Source: Lichenostomus cassidix
Lineage: Eukaryota; Chordata; Aves; Passeriformes; Meliphagidae
Length of the DNA stretch: 64,000 nucleotides
Reading direction: 5' to 3'
Assembly (NCBI GenBank): GCA_008360975.2
Contig: VLJF02000851.1
Location: 1 to 64,000 of the forward strand
Shown here one piece after another: positions 35,703-46,480 of this stretch (its first letter is position 1; each line of letters starts with the position of its first letter). The notes below the pieces were generated by a model. That model searched no databases. It was given only the letters and a program-made list of their open reading frames with translations, and was not told the DNA's origin. The translations under genes and the position numbers were made by a program.

Positions 35703-38700
35703 ACGGTTCAACGATTTAAAGAATGCCTTCGCTGAGCTCCACGGGAGTTGGTGATAAACACAGTTATCTCCAGGCACGGCTCCAACCAGCTCCTCTTTTC
35801 CCTACCAACAGCCCAACTCGCTTTTTATCCCTCCTGCATGGCTCAACATGGCTGTTATCTCACTTTCAGAGCAAGTTGGCAGCCCTAAGTGCAGCCAGCA
35901 TGAAACATGGTTGTGACTGAAACTCATCTCTTCGGGTCTTGTGAACAGCGATCCAAAATGAGCCCCTCGGAGCTCTCCTGGAGCAGCTCCTCCCTCTGAG
36001 TGAGACCTCTCCTGTTGGAAAATATGTCAGGTTAAAAATTTTGTAAAACTTTAGTCAAAGGTTTTGTTTGTCTTTACCCTGGGAAAAGGAATTTTAGGTT
36101 TCTTCCAAGGGCATTGCTCCACCAGATGAGGTCTGGTGAACTTAGAATACCCACAGATTGGGAATGACCCCGAAGATGACCAGAGAGATAAAGACTATTA
36201 ACAGAACATTCGGCAGTTGATAACCTTGTGGTTATCAACAAGACATGATAACTATCACAAACGGCTACCCCAGACCACCTCCAGCAGGGCTGAAGACATC
36301 CTGGTCTGGAAAAAGGACTGATGAGAAAAACTGAAGAATGAAGAATCTAATTAGCATCAGAGGCGAAGAGATTTGGATCCAATAAAAAACTGAATACTGG
36401 GAGTTTGCTCAACTTTAGACCAATGAACACTGACCCAATGCTTTCCTATGTATTTTTGCTGTATAAAATATCTGAAAAATTGAGTAAAAGCTGGGTATCA
36501 TGGAATGATTCTCTCTGCACACCCGGGCTATGTGTGGATGAGATGATTTCTGTGGTACATCCTGGCCAGAACAACATCCTGGCCAGATAATAAAGTAATG
36601 CCTTGACTCTCTAATATTAAAATGCTGTTAGAGGGTTTTTGTATTTTTTTCCCGCAGATTCGGTGACACTCTGAGCTGGGAAATCTCCTCTTTGCTACAC
36701 TCAGGGATCCCCAAATAACAAGTGACCCTGGGCTGATCCCCACATTCCTCAAGGCTCAACCTTCACGCAAGGGGGGAGATGCAAAAACATCTGAGCTGAG
36801 CATTTCATGTGCTCGAGGGGATTTCCTGACAGGAACAGAATCTTTCTGTGTGCACACATGTGCTTGTGGTCTGGAAAATGTGTCAGAAATTCTGCTCTGA
36901 GGAGTTCTGGTGCATCAGATATCTAAGTAAGTCAGGCCTGTAAGTGAGGTTAAGTCAGAGTTATAAGCCAAGTTCAATGCTGCTAAGTGTTGCTCCTCTG
37001 TTGAATTGTCAAATGAAGGTTTAAGGTTAAATGTTGCTAAGTGTAATTCCTCTGTTGAATTGTTAAGCCATCAGTTAAGGCATAAGTTAAAAAGATCAGA
37101 TAAGTTAAAGTACTGGTAAACTGGGAATGGGGAAGGAAGTTGTTTAACTGAGGAGTTTTCATTCTCCTGCTCAGGTCTCTCTGATAATAATCCAATTAAT
37201 TTCACTGTTGTTCCATCTGTAGCACAGGCCAAGTCTGCCCTAAGCACTGAGATTGTCAGGAGAAATAAAATTTAGGTGTAAATTCAGGTGTAAAGTCCAG
37301 TGCACAGAGGGTTAAATAGGCAGCTTCATGTGGAAACAAGGACACAATAAAAGATAATAAAAGCTCACCAGGAAGGTGAAAACTGCCGGCATTGTTTGAC
37401 AGGAAAATTCTGTGATAATGTGATAATTAAACAACAGAGATTCCAGGGCACTGAGCATTCCATAGTGGTAAACTCCTTGAAACTTCATGAGAGGTAAATC
37501 TGACCCCAAATAAAACCCCAAATCATCAGGAGATGACAAAACTCAAAGTGACAGCAAATAGAGATGACATCAGCTACCAGGGAGGGGAGGATTGCTATGG
37601 GGATCAGTTCTTCAACCTTCATTAGGAAGATTGAGAACAAACCAAGTGCATTTGATAAAAGGATGGACTTTGGGATCCTCAGGTGAAACCCAGGACTCCT
37701 CTGAGCTCTTTCTCCTGCAACAGCAGAGAAATTGTGAAGAGAACCAGAAGTTTCTGCCTCTGGGAAATGGAAAATTGGGATTTTTGGTAGGCACAGGAGC
37801 TGTTTATCCCAAATTAAACATCCTGCAAGGGGAATGAAGTGGTGATTTTGTCACAACTGTCAGTGAAATGAGCGCCTTTTCCATCTAATTGAATTCAAAC
37901 TGGGGAAATGATGGAGAACTCATGGATTTTTGCACTGCCCAGCTCTCCAGAACCATTAGTAGGAGGGAATTTACTGGGAAAAGGGTTTGAAATTCTCTGA
38001 GGTCAAAATTCTGGATTTTGAAATGCCCAAGGTTAAATTAAACAGAGCAGGAGACATAAACTGTGAGGGAGTTGCAGACTTGCCTTGGCATGATCAGGGC
38101 ATGGATCAGGAATTATTGATTATGATATGGACTTTTGAAATGACCCATGAAGATTTTTATTGTTTTGGCTGATCATACTCAGACTGTGTTCTGAAAACTT
38201 AAAGCAAGCACTGGTAATTCTGGCTCTGGGCTTGGCAGGTCCCAGGGATCTTTTAAATTATTCACTTCTGAGAGCCAAAATCTTTCCCAAGGAATTCTGG
38301 CACAATTCCCAGTGAATCACTGCCAAGTTTCCTGAACAGATCAGTGATGTGAGCCAAGGATGGCCCAGCTGCTTGTGAGGAGTCACAGCCATGGAGCTGC
38401 TAAATCAGAATCCCAAAATTCCCTCTGGGACAGAGCCTGAGCTCTGTGGGACACAGGTGGGACAGAAGGGTTTGGGACACCAGAGGAGCCACTGACTGAG
38501 CTCAGTCCTGTTGTACAATGGGACAGGAAATCACCTTTGAAATTCAAAATCCTGCTCTGCTTCTGACTCCAAAACCAAAAACACTCCAGGACATGAGTGG
38601 CTGCAAACTGAAAAAGTTTATTTCAGGCCAACCAGATTTAAAATCCAAGCCTGACAGAGAACCCAGACTGGAAACAACACAGAAAGAAATAACTTTTTTT

Positions 38701-40015
38701 TTGCAACAGAAAATGCATTGCAGGATTTGCATTCCCCACCCTGAAGGAGGTGATTTAATCTGAAGCTTTGCCATGAGGTGTTTCAGCACAGAAGGATTAA
38801 ATGGTTGCTTTAACATGGACATTGGAGCTGAGGGAAAGAAAAATAAATATCTGCAGGGACTGTAAGTGTGTTTTGACTTAGTGCACTCTGAGCACAGAGA
38901 GCTTTGTTATCAGCAGAGTTCATGTTCATCTAAACCTACAGCAAGTGCAAACCAAGCTGAAGTTTCCGTTCTGCAGACCACAAAAGAAAACCAAACAGCA
39001 TGAAAATAACGACATGACTTGGCTCAGGGTCAAAAAAAACCGCAGAATGAGAGAGAGAGAGAGAAGGAGCCCACATGTGCTAGTTTCATAAGAGATGACT
39101 CTAACCATTTATTAAACCTGAGAACATGGTGTGAGAGATTGTCAGTGAACAGAAGTGTTAAATTCTAGACAGGGTTTAAGACAGGATTTAACTCCAAAAT
39201 GACTGAAACTGTTCCTGCAAAGACTCAGAAGTGTGGCACATGTAGAAGAAATAACCCAAATACTGTGAATAAAGAATTGGGACTCTCAAATCTGGAAATT
39301 GCCCAGGAGGTTTTTGGTAAATTGACTTCAAAAAATTTCTGTGTATTGAGAGCGATAATTGTCTTTTAATTGGTGCAATTTCCAGATGGCCTGAAGTGTT
39401 TCCCTGCAAAAAAAGGGAATGAAAATATCGTTAAATCAAATCATTCCCCACTTTGGAGCTCCTCCAGGAATGTCCTCAGCCAGAGGGTCCCATTTCATAG
39501 CAAGAACAGTGGGACAAGTCAGCAAGGCTTTGGGAACTCTGTGGGATTTACCCACTCCTCATTGGTCACAGAAATGGAAAAAGGATGAATTCTATTTTTA
39601 ATTTACAACTGAGTAAAATCTGTCAGGAATCCTCACTGGTTTGGGAATGAGAGATTTAAATTCTTTGTTGAGAATAAAGATCCAACCCAGGGGCAGAGGA
39701 ATAATTCAATTCCTGTTGTCAGCTCCTTTATTGTTGGCTTTCTCAAACCTCAACCACACCAGACATAAACGTCAACCAGAGTTCAATGTTCCTCCTATTT
39801 TTGGGTAAAACAATTACTGAGGATATTTGTCCAGAACTGGACACAGCAGGGTAGGAATTCCACCAGGACTCAGGAGCACCTCAAGGCTCTGCCCTGACTC
39901 CTCTCCAGCCCGAGGGGAAAGGACTCTGCCAGCTGTTGTCACCCAGAGCCACACGGTGACACTGGGCAGCATTTCATGGGGGATTTATTCTGGAATTAAA
40001 AACACTCCAGGTCTG
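35703..40015. repeat. Spacer block B
   Basis: Second copy of the spacer, co-linear with block A, interrupted near its left end by the LTR at 36013-36668. Contains a short (ga)n run near 39050. No gene recognised. Confidence 0.85.
36013..36668. mobile_element. Solo LTR inserted in spacer block B only
   Basis: 656 bases from TGTTGGAAAATATG to GATTCGGTGACA. Blocks A, C and D have an uninterrupted gagacctctc(c/t)gagctggg at the same place, giving three empty-site controls. A ctct repeat flanks the insertion (acctct-cc/LTR/ctctgagctggg). No internal retroviral sequence. Confidence 0.85.
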
Positions 40016-41093
40016 TGGAGAACGGGATTGTTGCCCATGGACAATGGGATTTTTGTTCCCAAATCCAATGGGGTTGAGGAAGAAGAAGGAATGACCTTGT
40101 ATATGTGATTTGATACATTGTAACTGAATTTGATATGCTGTAAATAGTGTTGGATATTTGTGATTAAAATAAGGTTAGATATATGGTAACTAGGGGTGAA
40201 TACAGTTTAAAATAAGTTTGGATACATTGTAATTAAAGATGTGTTACACCCACCTATCCAGCCTGGGTGTGTCATCATCCCACGGCAGAGTCCTTGTGAC
40301 ACTTTGGGCTGGGACTGCTCCAAAAAGGCACAGAATCACAAAAAAAGCGGAGATTTAATCAAGAACAGACAATAGAAATTTTCAGTTCGCCAAAAGGTGC
40401 TGCATGGAGCTTAAAGATTAGCTAGCAGAGAGATAAAAGGGGATAAAGGTGTGCATACAGGATGATAAACATAGATGAAACCAGGGCAGGAACAGAGAAA
40501 GAGAACTACAGTGAGAGTTTGGCCAAGTTATGAAATGAGAAGCAATTTCGAGGAAAGCTGAGCTGTAACATCAGTGAGTGAAACCACCAGAAACCCCTTT
40601 AGATGACCCTCCAGGACCACAAATGGACTCTAAACAGGAGGTGGATGGATGGAAATGAGTACCAGAAAAAGTTTATTAATTAGCCAGGAAGTGCCTCGTA
40701 TTGAATATGTGTGATCCGGGTGGAACAAATACCCCATTCGGAAGTTTTACCCCACACATCAGATTAAAGAAGAGATCCTCAGGGGTGTGTTCAGCACCAA
40801 TAAAGAATGGCTGCTTTCAAATCCTTCAAAATTAGAAGCATTGTTAGAAAGGTCATTTTCTGGCTAATTTTGGTATCAAGGTCACAGAGAGGAATCCTTG
40901 TCCTGCTCCAGCCTGGGGTCTCTCCCAGGGGACACAACCCCTCAGAAAAGGCTGCTCAGGCGAGGATCCCCACAGGCCCAAAAATCCCGAGGTTCTGCGG
41001 GGGCTTCCCACGGCCTCTCTCACGCATCTACTGCTCCACCCTCTGGGCTCCTGCCGGGGCTGCAGGGAGCTCTCTGCTCCATCCCGGACTCAC
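40016..41093. repeat. B/D-specific segment
   Basis: Absent from units A and C but nearly identical to 58206-59240. Begins with degenerate 20-25 base repeats (gatacattgtaattgaa type, 40090-40245), then unique-looking sequence, then the region following the orphan exon. No gene recognised. Confidence 0.8.
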
Positions 41094-41157
41094 CCACGGC
41101 GGTTCCCTGGCCTCCTGCCCGGCCCGGGACATTCCAGAGCCATCGCGCAATCGACAT
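41094..41157 (-). other. Orphan short first exon (unit B)
   Basis: Minus-strand ATG at 41157 in ATGTCGATTGCGCGATGG, an open 64-base frame (MSIARWLWNVPGRAGGQG and three more codons), then a consensus donor gtgagt in phase 1. This phase would fit the lectin membrane exon. It is followed by no recognisable second exon on this strand. Homologues: 59241-59304 (open) and 5391-5454 (stop at codon 6). Protein family not recognised; not clearly a signal peptide. Confidence 0.4.
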
Positions 41158-41199
41158 TTCGAAGATCAGCGGAGCGTCGCTCCCCTCAGGGAAACTCCG

Positions 41200-41365
41200 G
41201 CTACTCGTGCAAAGCCCGCCCCTCGCTCTCATTGGCTGATTTTCCCGCCCAAAGCCAGACCCTAGATCTCATTGGCTGATTCGCCCACCCGAAAGCCCGC
41301 CCTACCTCCGATTGGCTGATTCTGCCGCCACTCCTCATTCTCGAACTCTGATTGGTCAGAACGCG
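41200..41365 (-). promoter_or_regulatory. Four-CCAAT array upstream of the orphan exon (unit B)
   Basis: Plus strand cattggctgattttcccgcc, cattggctgattcgcc, gattggctgattctgcc and ctgattggtcagaacgc, spaced about 40 bases. Reads as a minus-strand CCAAT promoter; the TATA seen at 5343 is not present. Confidence 0.55.
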
Positions 41366-41569
41366 GCTGAGGGACAATCCCGCCTTGTCCCCACATCGCT
41401 TTCATTTCCCCCAAAAAGCCAAAATCTCCCCAAACCCCTTGGGCTGAGCGGAGGAACGGACAGCGTTTGGGCAGAAAACTCCCAAATCGTTGTTCCCCAG
41501 GCTGGGAAGGACAAACGGAACCAAACTGATTCGGGAGCTCCCAGCAGCTCCTCTCTGCCGGCCCAGCTG

Positions 41570-41905
41570 AAGGCCTCGCTGGCTGCTGGAGGCTGCACGG
41601 GCAGACTGGGAGCACTGGGAGCACTGGGAAGAGGCTCTGGCTCGGCTGAAGCCCCCGGGGCAGGGGCAGCAGGGCAAGGGATGCTTCATAGGCATTTAAT
41701 ATAAAAATAAGAATATTATAAAGAATACAACAATAACAGCAACATTGTCGCTGTACATACTGATGGAGGTCACACAACAACATCTCACAAAATCCTCTGA
41801 GTTGGAAGAGACCCACAAGGATCAAGTCCAACTCCTAAGGGAATGGCACCTGTAGGTTCCAATCACAACCCTGGCATCATTTTGCACTCTGCTCCCACAA
41901 AGGTC
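41570..41905 (-). mobile_element. Flank module and SINE 3' of lectin B
   Basis: Module at 41570-41700, then SINE at 41740-41905 (ctgagttggaagagacccac, caaccctggcatcattttgc). Confidence 0.65.
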
Positions 41906-41914
41906 ACATTACCA

Positions 41915-42260
41915 TGGCAGCGGATGTTTCAAATCCGTATCCAGTGTTGTATTAATATATACAACATTAGTGTATAAATACAATGCTAGAAGAACATGTA
42001 GTTCTGTATCCAGAGTGTTTTATTAATATATGCTAATATATATGAGGAGTGTATAAATGCAGTTTTAGAAGAACAGGTAGGTCTGTATCCACAGTATTAT
42101 ATCAAGATACACAAGGTTTGTGTATAAAGACAATGTTAGAAGAACATGTAATTCTGTGTCCAGAGTGTTACAGTAATATATGCTAATATATATAAGGTTA
42201 GTATATAAATACAGTGCTGGAAGAATGTATTTGAAATCTCTTTCCATATCAGTATATATA
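41915..42260. repeat. AT-rich minisatellite in the 3' flank of lectin B
   Basis: Four to five imperfect copies of an about 80-base unit containing gtataaatacaatgttagaa, gaacatgtaattctgt and taatatatgctaatatata. The single-copy ancestor is visible at 20540-20620 and 24070-24150; unit D has a parallel expansion. Confidence 0.85.
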
Positions 42261-42538
42261 TATAAGAGGTCACTGTAGAAACATGTAGTGCAAGAAAAAC
42301 AGGAAGATTCCTGGAATGGCTCCAGAGGGAGACAGGAACACCCAGCCCAGGCAGCCACAGATCAGCTTCCACATCATCTCCTCTTCCTACAGATTCATCT
42401 CCTGCAGAACAGGCACTGAGGTGACCCTGAGAGTCAGTGTAAGGCAATTGCTGCAGCTGAGGAAGGAAATCCCCATGCTGGGGAAGAGGCGAGGCTGAGA
42501 CTGCCTAGCAATGAGAAGGAACTTTTCTCCATCCCCTA

Positions 42539-44219
42539 TTACAGTTGAGTTTGGGGTCTGCTGCAGATATACAGCTTGTCATTTGGGCAGGGCTGTCCCC
42601 CGAGATAATTGTCAGCCAGGTGCACACAGTCTGCATTGCCCTTCATCTCGACCCTGCAAGGAAAAATAGAGACAGCACTGGAACCTCAGGGGGACACCTT
42701 ATACCCCTGTGCCCCCCAGGCCCTGCCTGTGCCCCCAGGACTCACGAGGAGTTGAAGTTGCTGCCATCCACCCACTGCAGCCGCTGCTCCTGTCTGTGCA
42801 GCCCGACCCAGTAATCGACATTCCTGCTGAGGTGGAAGAGGAACTCCTGGCAAGGAGAGAGGAGCAAACAATGGGAGCTGCACCCCTGGGCCAGGAGCTC
42901 CCCAGGCTCCCCTCAGCCACCCCAAACCCCTCACTCACCATTTCCCAGTCCTTGAGCACAGCCAGGGAGGCCCCGAGCTCAGAGCACCGAGCCTTAGCCT
43001 GATCCCAGCTCCCCACATCACTGGAGAGGAAGTAGCAGATCGCTCGGTACCCAATCCAGCCATCGGGACACGCCAGAAGCCGAGGAGTGTCAGCAATAAC
43101 TGGAGTAACCGGAGTGTCTGTTTGTCTTCTCCCTGCAGAGCGAAGAGAAGGTCTGAGGATTCTCCCCTCACGGAGCAGCCCGAGCTCCCTTCGGCTGATC
43201 TTCCCGCTCAGACACCACCATCCCCAGCGATTGGCTGATTCAGCCGTCACTCCTCGTTCTCCCGCACGCTGATTGGTCAGAGCGGGGCTGAGGGACGATC
43301 CCGGCCGTGAGGGAGCAGTGAGCCCGCAGTGCCCCGAGGGGTTGGGCTGAGGCTGCTGCTCCTCCTTACCTGACACAGCAGCCAAGGACACCGCCAGAGC
43401 CACAGCCAGGAGCAGGAGCAGAGTCAGCACAGCCAGGGTGACCTTGGGATGGGATCTGATCCACTCAGCAGGAGCTGGAAAGAGGCACTGGCTGTGAGCA
43501 TGGAGCTGTCCTGAGCAGGAAGAAGAAAAATCCCCAGCCAATTTGCCCCTCACTCAGCTGGCAGCAATGGAGCCACGGGACAGGGCCAGGGGACAAAAAG
43601 GGATAGGGCCTGGGGATAATCAGGGACAGGCACAGGGGACAGCCTGCAGCAGCAGAACTGTCCAGGGCTAGAAGCACCCGGGGCTGTCAGTCCCAGCAGA
43701 GCACAAGGGCTGTTTCAGAGCCCTGGACACAGCAACACCCTGCCAGCCCTGTGCTTCTGGGGTGACACAGTCCATTGTCCCCTCCCTACAGGCCACAGCG
43801 CTGGCCCTGTACTCACCCAGATATCCTCCGAGGGTTCTTTTCTGTTTATTCCTGGTCGCTGATCTGCCCCCAGGACCATGGGGCTCCTTCACACCCCTAC
43901 TACTGGAGCAGAATACTTCCTGCACATCCTCATTTTCTTCACACTCACTAGTGGCACCTTTCTGCTTGTAACAAGTGATTTCCTGTGCCTGAGGAAAATG
44001 TGTAACCCCACCTGCCAATCTATTCTGGGGATGCAAGATCTCCTTCACAACCCCATGAGTGGAGCAGAATTCGCTCTCCTCCAGCTCACAGCTGGGATCT
44101 CTCTGCCTGGCATGGAGAGCATCTGGTTCCTGAGACATCAGCAGTGCTGAGAAAGCCTTTTTCAGTTCAGCATTGGACACAGTTTGACAACTACATTGAC
44201 GGATGTTTGAACGGGGCAT
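42539..44219 (-). CDS. Lectin B: CLEC2-like lectin, intact
   Basis: Exons 44219-43817, 43474-43370, 43132-42939, 42846-42746 and 42653-42539; phases 1,1,0,2; about 305 residues. The tail exon is exactly as long as that of lectin 2 (403 bases) and shares [20 protein letters not shown], so these two are close relatives in opposite orientation. An in-frame ATG 14 codons upstream (44261) is possible, but the start at 44219 aligns with lectin 2. CTLD: LACPDGWIGYRAICYF, VGLHRQEQRLQW, an NFNS sequon, and a last exon with [25 protein letters not shown], ending QTQL before TAA. CpG region upstream at 45036-46480. Confidence 0.9.
43190..43310 (-). promoter_or_regulatory. Internal CCAAT module, lectin B intron 2
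   Basis: First box mutated (ccttcggctgat instead of cccattggctgg); the other two boxes (gcgattggctgatt, gctgattggtcag) are kept. Confidence 0.5.
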
Positions 44220-44634
44220 GATGAGAGATCTTTGGTGGTTCCAGCCGTGCGCTTTCCCCATGGTCAGGAGGGAGCTGCCAGCTTAGTCCTGCCCTGACAC
44301 TATAGGTAGGTAGGGACAGAGAAGTGATGTTCCCAAGACTGTCACTGTCACCGATGCTCCTGGCACTGGCACTGTCATCGAGCTCCAAAGGATCCCCTCG
44401 AGGCAGAGACTCCACACTCACCAAACGCTGCTGGAACACAAAGAAAGTTCTCAGCTTTGAAGCTCCAATTCACAAGGGAGCAGCTCCACCCCGCGATTCC
44501 CATTCTGGCCACAGCAGCAGCCCAGGAAGAGACAGCAACGATTTTTGGACACAGGTAGAGATGGAATGTAGTCCTGTCTTGGATTAGCCACGAAAAAAAG
44601 TAATGAAGCAACAAGGAGAGAACCACAGCAGCAG

Positions 44635-45035
44635 CATTGGCACTGTAACATCGCTGGGGTCACACAAGGCCATTTCACAGCATCACAGAATCCTCTGAGA
44701 TGCACAAGACCCACAAGGATCATCGAGTTTAACTCTTGACAGAATGGCTGCTGTGGGGTGAAATCCCAACCTTGGCATTATTGGCACCATGCTCTAAACG
44801 AGGTCCTTTCCTATGGCAGCACATGTGTCAAGGCAATAGAGAAATGGTTAAATACACAAATACGGTTAGGGTATAAATATTTGATGTGAGTGGCACAGCA
44901 TGAGTTCTGGGATGGTTCCAGAAGGAAAAAGAAACCCCCAGCCCAGGAAGCCACACATTAGATTCCACATCATCTCCTCTTCCTGCAGGTTCATCTCCTG
45001 CAGAACAGGCACTGAGGTGACAATAAACAGCCCTG
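44635..45035 (-). mobile_element. SINE and orphan lectin 3' UTR remnant upstream of lectin B
   Basis: SINE 44635-44820, then 3' UTR remnant with cctcttcctgcaggttcatc near 44975. Inverted counterpart of 9530-9905. Confidence 0.7.
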
Positions 45036-46480
45036 AGGAGGCTCAGCATCGTCCCCTGCATTCCCTGCCCTGGCGGGCTGCAGCCCGGGGACATCGAGCG
45101 CTGGCAGCGCCCTTTGTGTCCCTGACTGAACGGGAGGACGAGACTGACAGGGAAATCGGCATTTGCATGTTCCTCCCCGCCCCGGGCAATCGGGCGGGAC
45201 GAGGCTAATTCCGCTGCACTGACGCAACCTCCTCCACTTTCAGCTTGGGTTGTGAAGGACGTTACAGTTCCTCCCGTCCGACTGCAGCCCCGATATCTCC
45301 CGGTAGCCGATGTGGCTCCAAGCTCGCATGGCCGGGAACAGTCCCGGGGAGAGGAGAGACACCTCTGTGCTACCGATAGCAACCGGGACGAGCCAGCGCT
45401 GCTCCGGCACCGCCTCCTGCCGAGGGATCAACGGGAAGGAGACCGCGGGCAGCCGCTCCCTCAGCGGCCTCAGGTCAGGAGAAACACGGGGAACCGGGGG
45501 GGACACGGTGGAACGAATCCGCCAGAGCCCCCCTTGCCGCGGTCGCCTCCCGCACGGACCGCCCGCAGGTAGCCCCGAGCCCCGGTAGAACCGAGGGTGA
45601 GTGCCACCAGAAGCCCTGAGGGGCTCAGCATTGTCCCCTGCATGCCCTGCAGGGTTGGAGCTCAGGGACAGCGGGTGCTGGCAGCGCCCTTTGGGTTCAT
45701 GTCTGTATCAGGAGGAGGGACTGGCAGAGAAGGCGGAGCTTGGCTGCGCCTGGGGCGCCGGGCCGTTTTCGGGAGTTCTCCGCCCTGCACTGAATGACTC
45801 ACAAGTCATGTATACAACACCCAGATTTAATGCGCGTTTAACTTTGCCCGGACACGGCCAGGTCCCGCTGCACCAGGGGCTCCCAGTCCGGTCCCGCATG
45901 GCCAGAAACTGTCCCGGGAACAGGAGAGACATCTTTGTGCTACTCATAACAAGCGGGACGAGACCATGCCGCTCCGGCACCGCCTCCTGCCGAGGCAGCA
46001 GCGGCAAGGAGACCGTGGGCAGCCGCTCCCTCAGCGGCCTCAGGCCAGCGGCAACACGGCGCCACAGCCAGGGAGCGAGGGAGGGAGGGAGGGAGACGGG
46101 AGAAGGAAGCCGCCACAGCCCCCCTGCCGCCCCCTGCATCCCCTCCATCCGCCCGCAGCGAGCCCCGAGCCCCGGCACAAGGCAGCGCGGCTCCCACCTG
46201 CGCTGGGACAGCCTCTCCGAGCTCCGCCGCCGCCTCCCCGGGCTCTGCGCTCCGCTCCGGTCGCTGCCGCCGCTCCCGGGGTCCCGGAGATGCTCCGGTA
46301 CCTGCGCTGTCAATTGCAAAGAACTTGAGTTTTGTCCCAGATAGCAATTATACAGACCAGCTCTGACCAATCCAAACGCGACACCGAGGAGTGGTGGGAG
46401 GATCAGACAATAGCAGTGACACGCCCCTAGACACGCCACCGTCCCCGAGGCAGCTTCGTGGTTTTTTCTCGGCTGCAGCA
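45036..46480 (-). promoter_or_regulatory. CpG promoter/first-exon region of lectin B
   Basis: Near-identical inverted copy of 8200-9530, including gactcacaagtcatgtatac and the B-type first-exon module (gccacagccagggagcgagg). Right end carries gaccaatccaaacgcgacac near 46366 as the CCAAT box. Confidence 0.65.
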
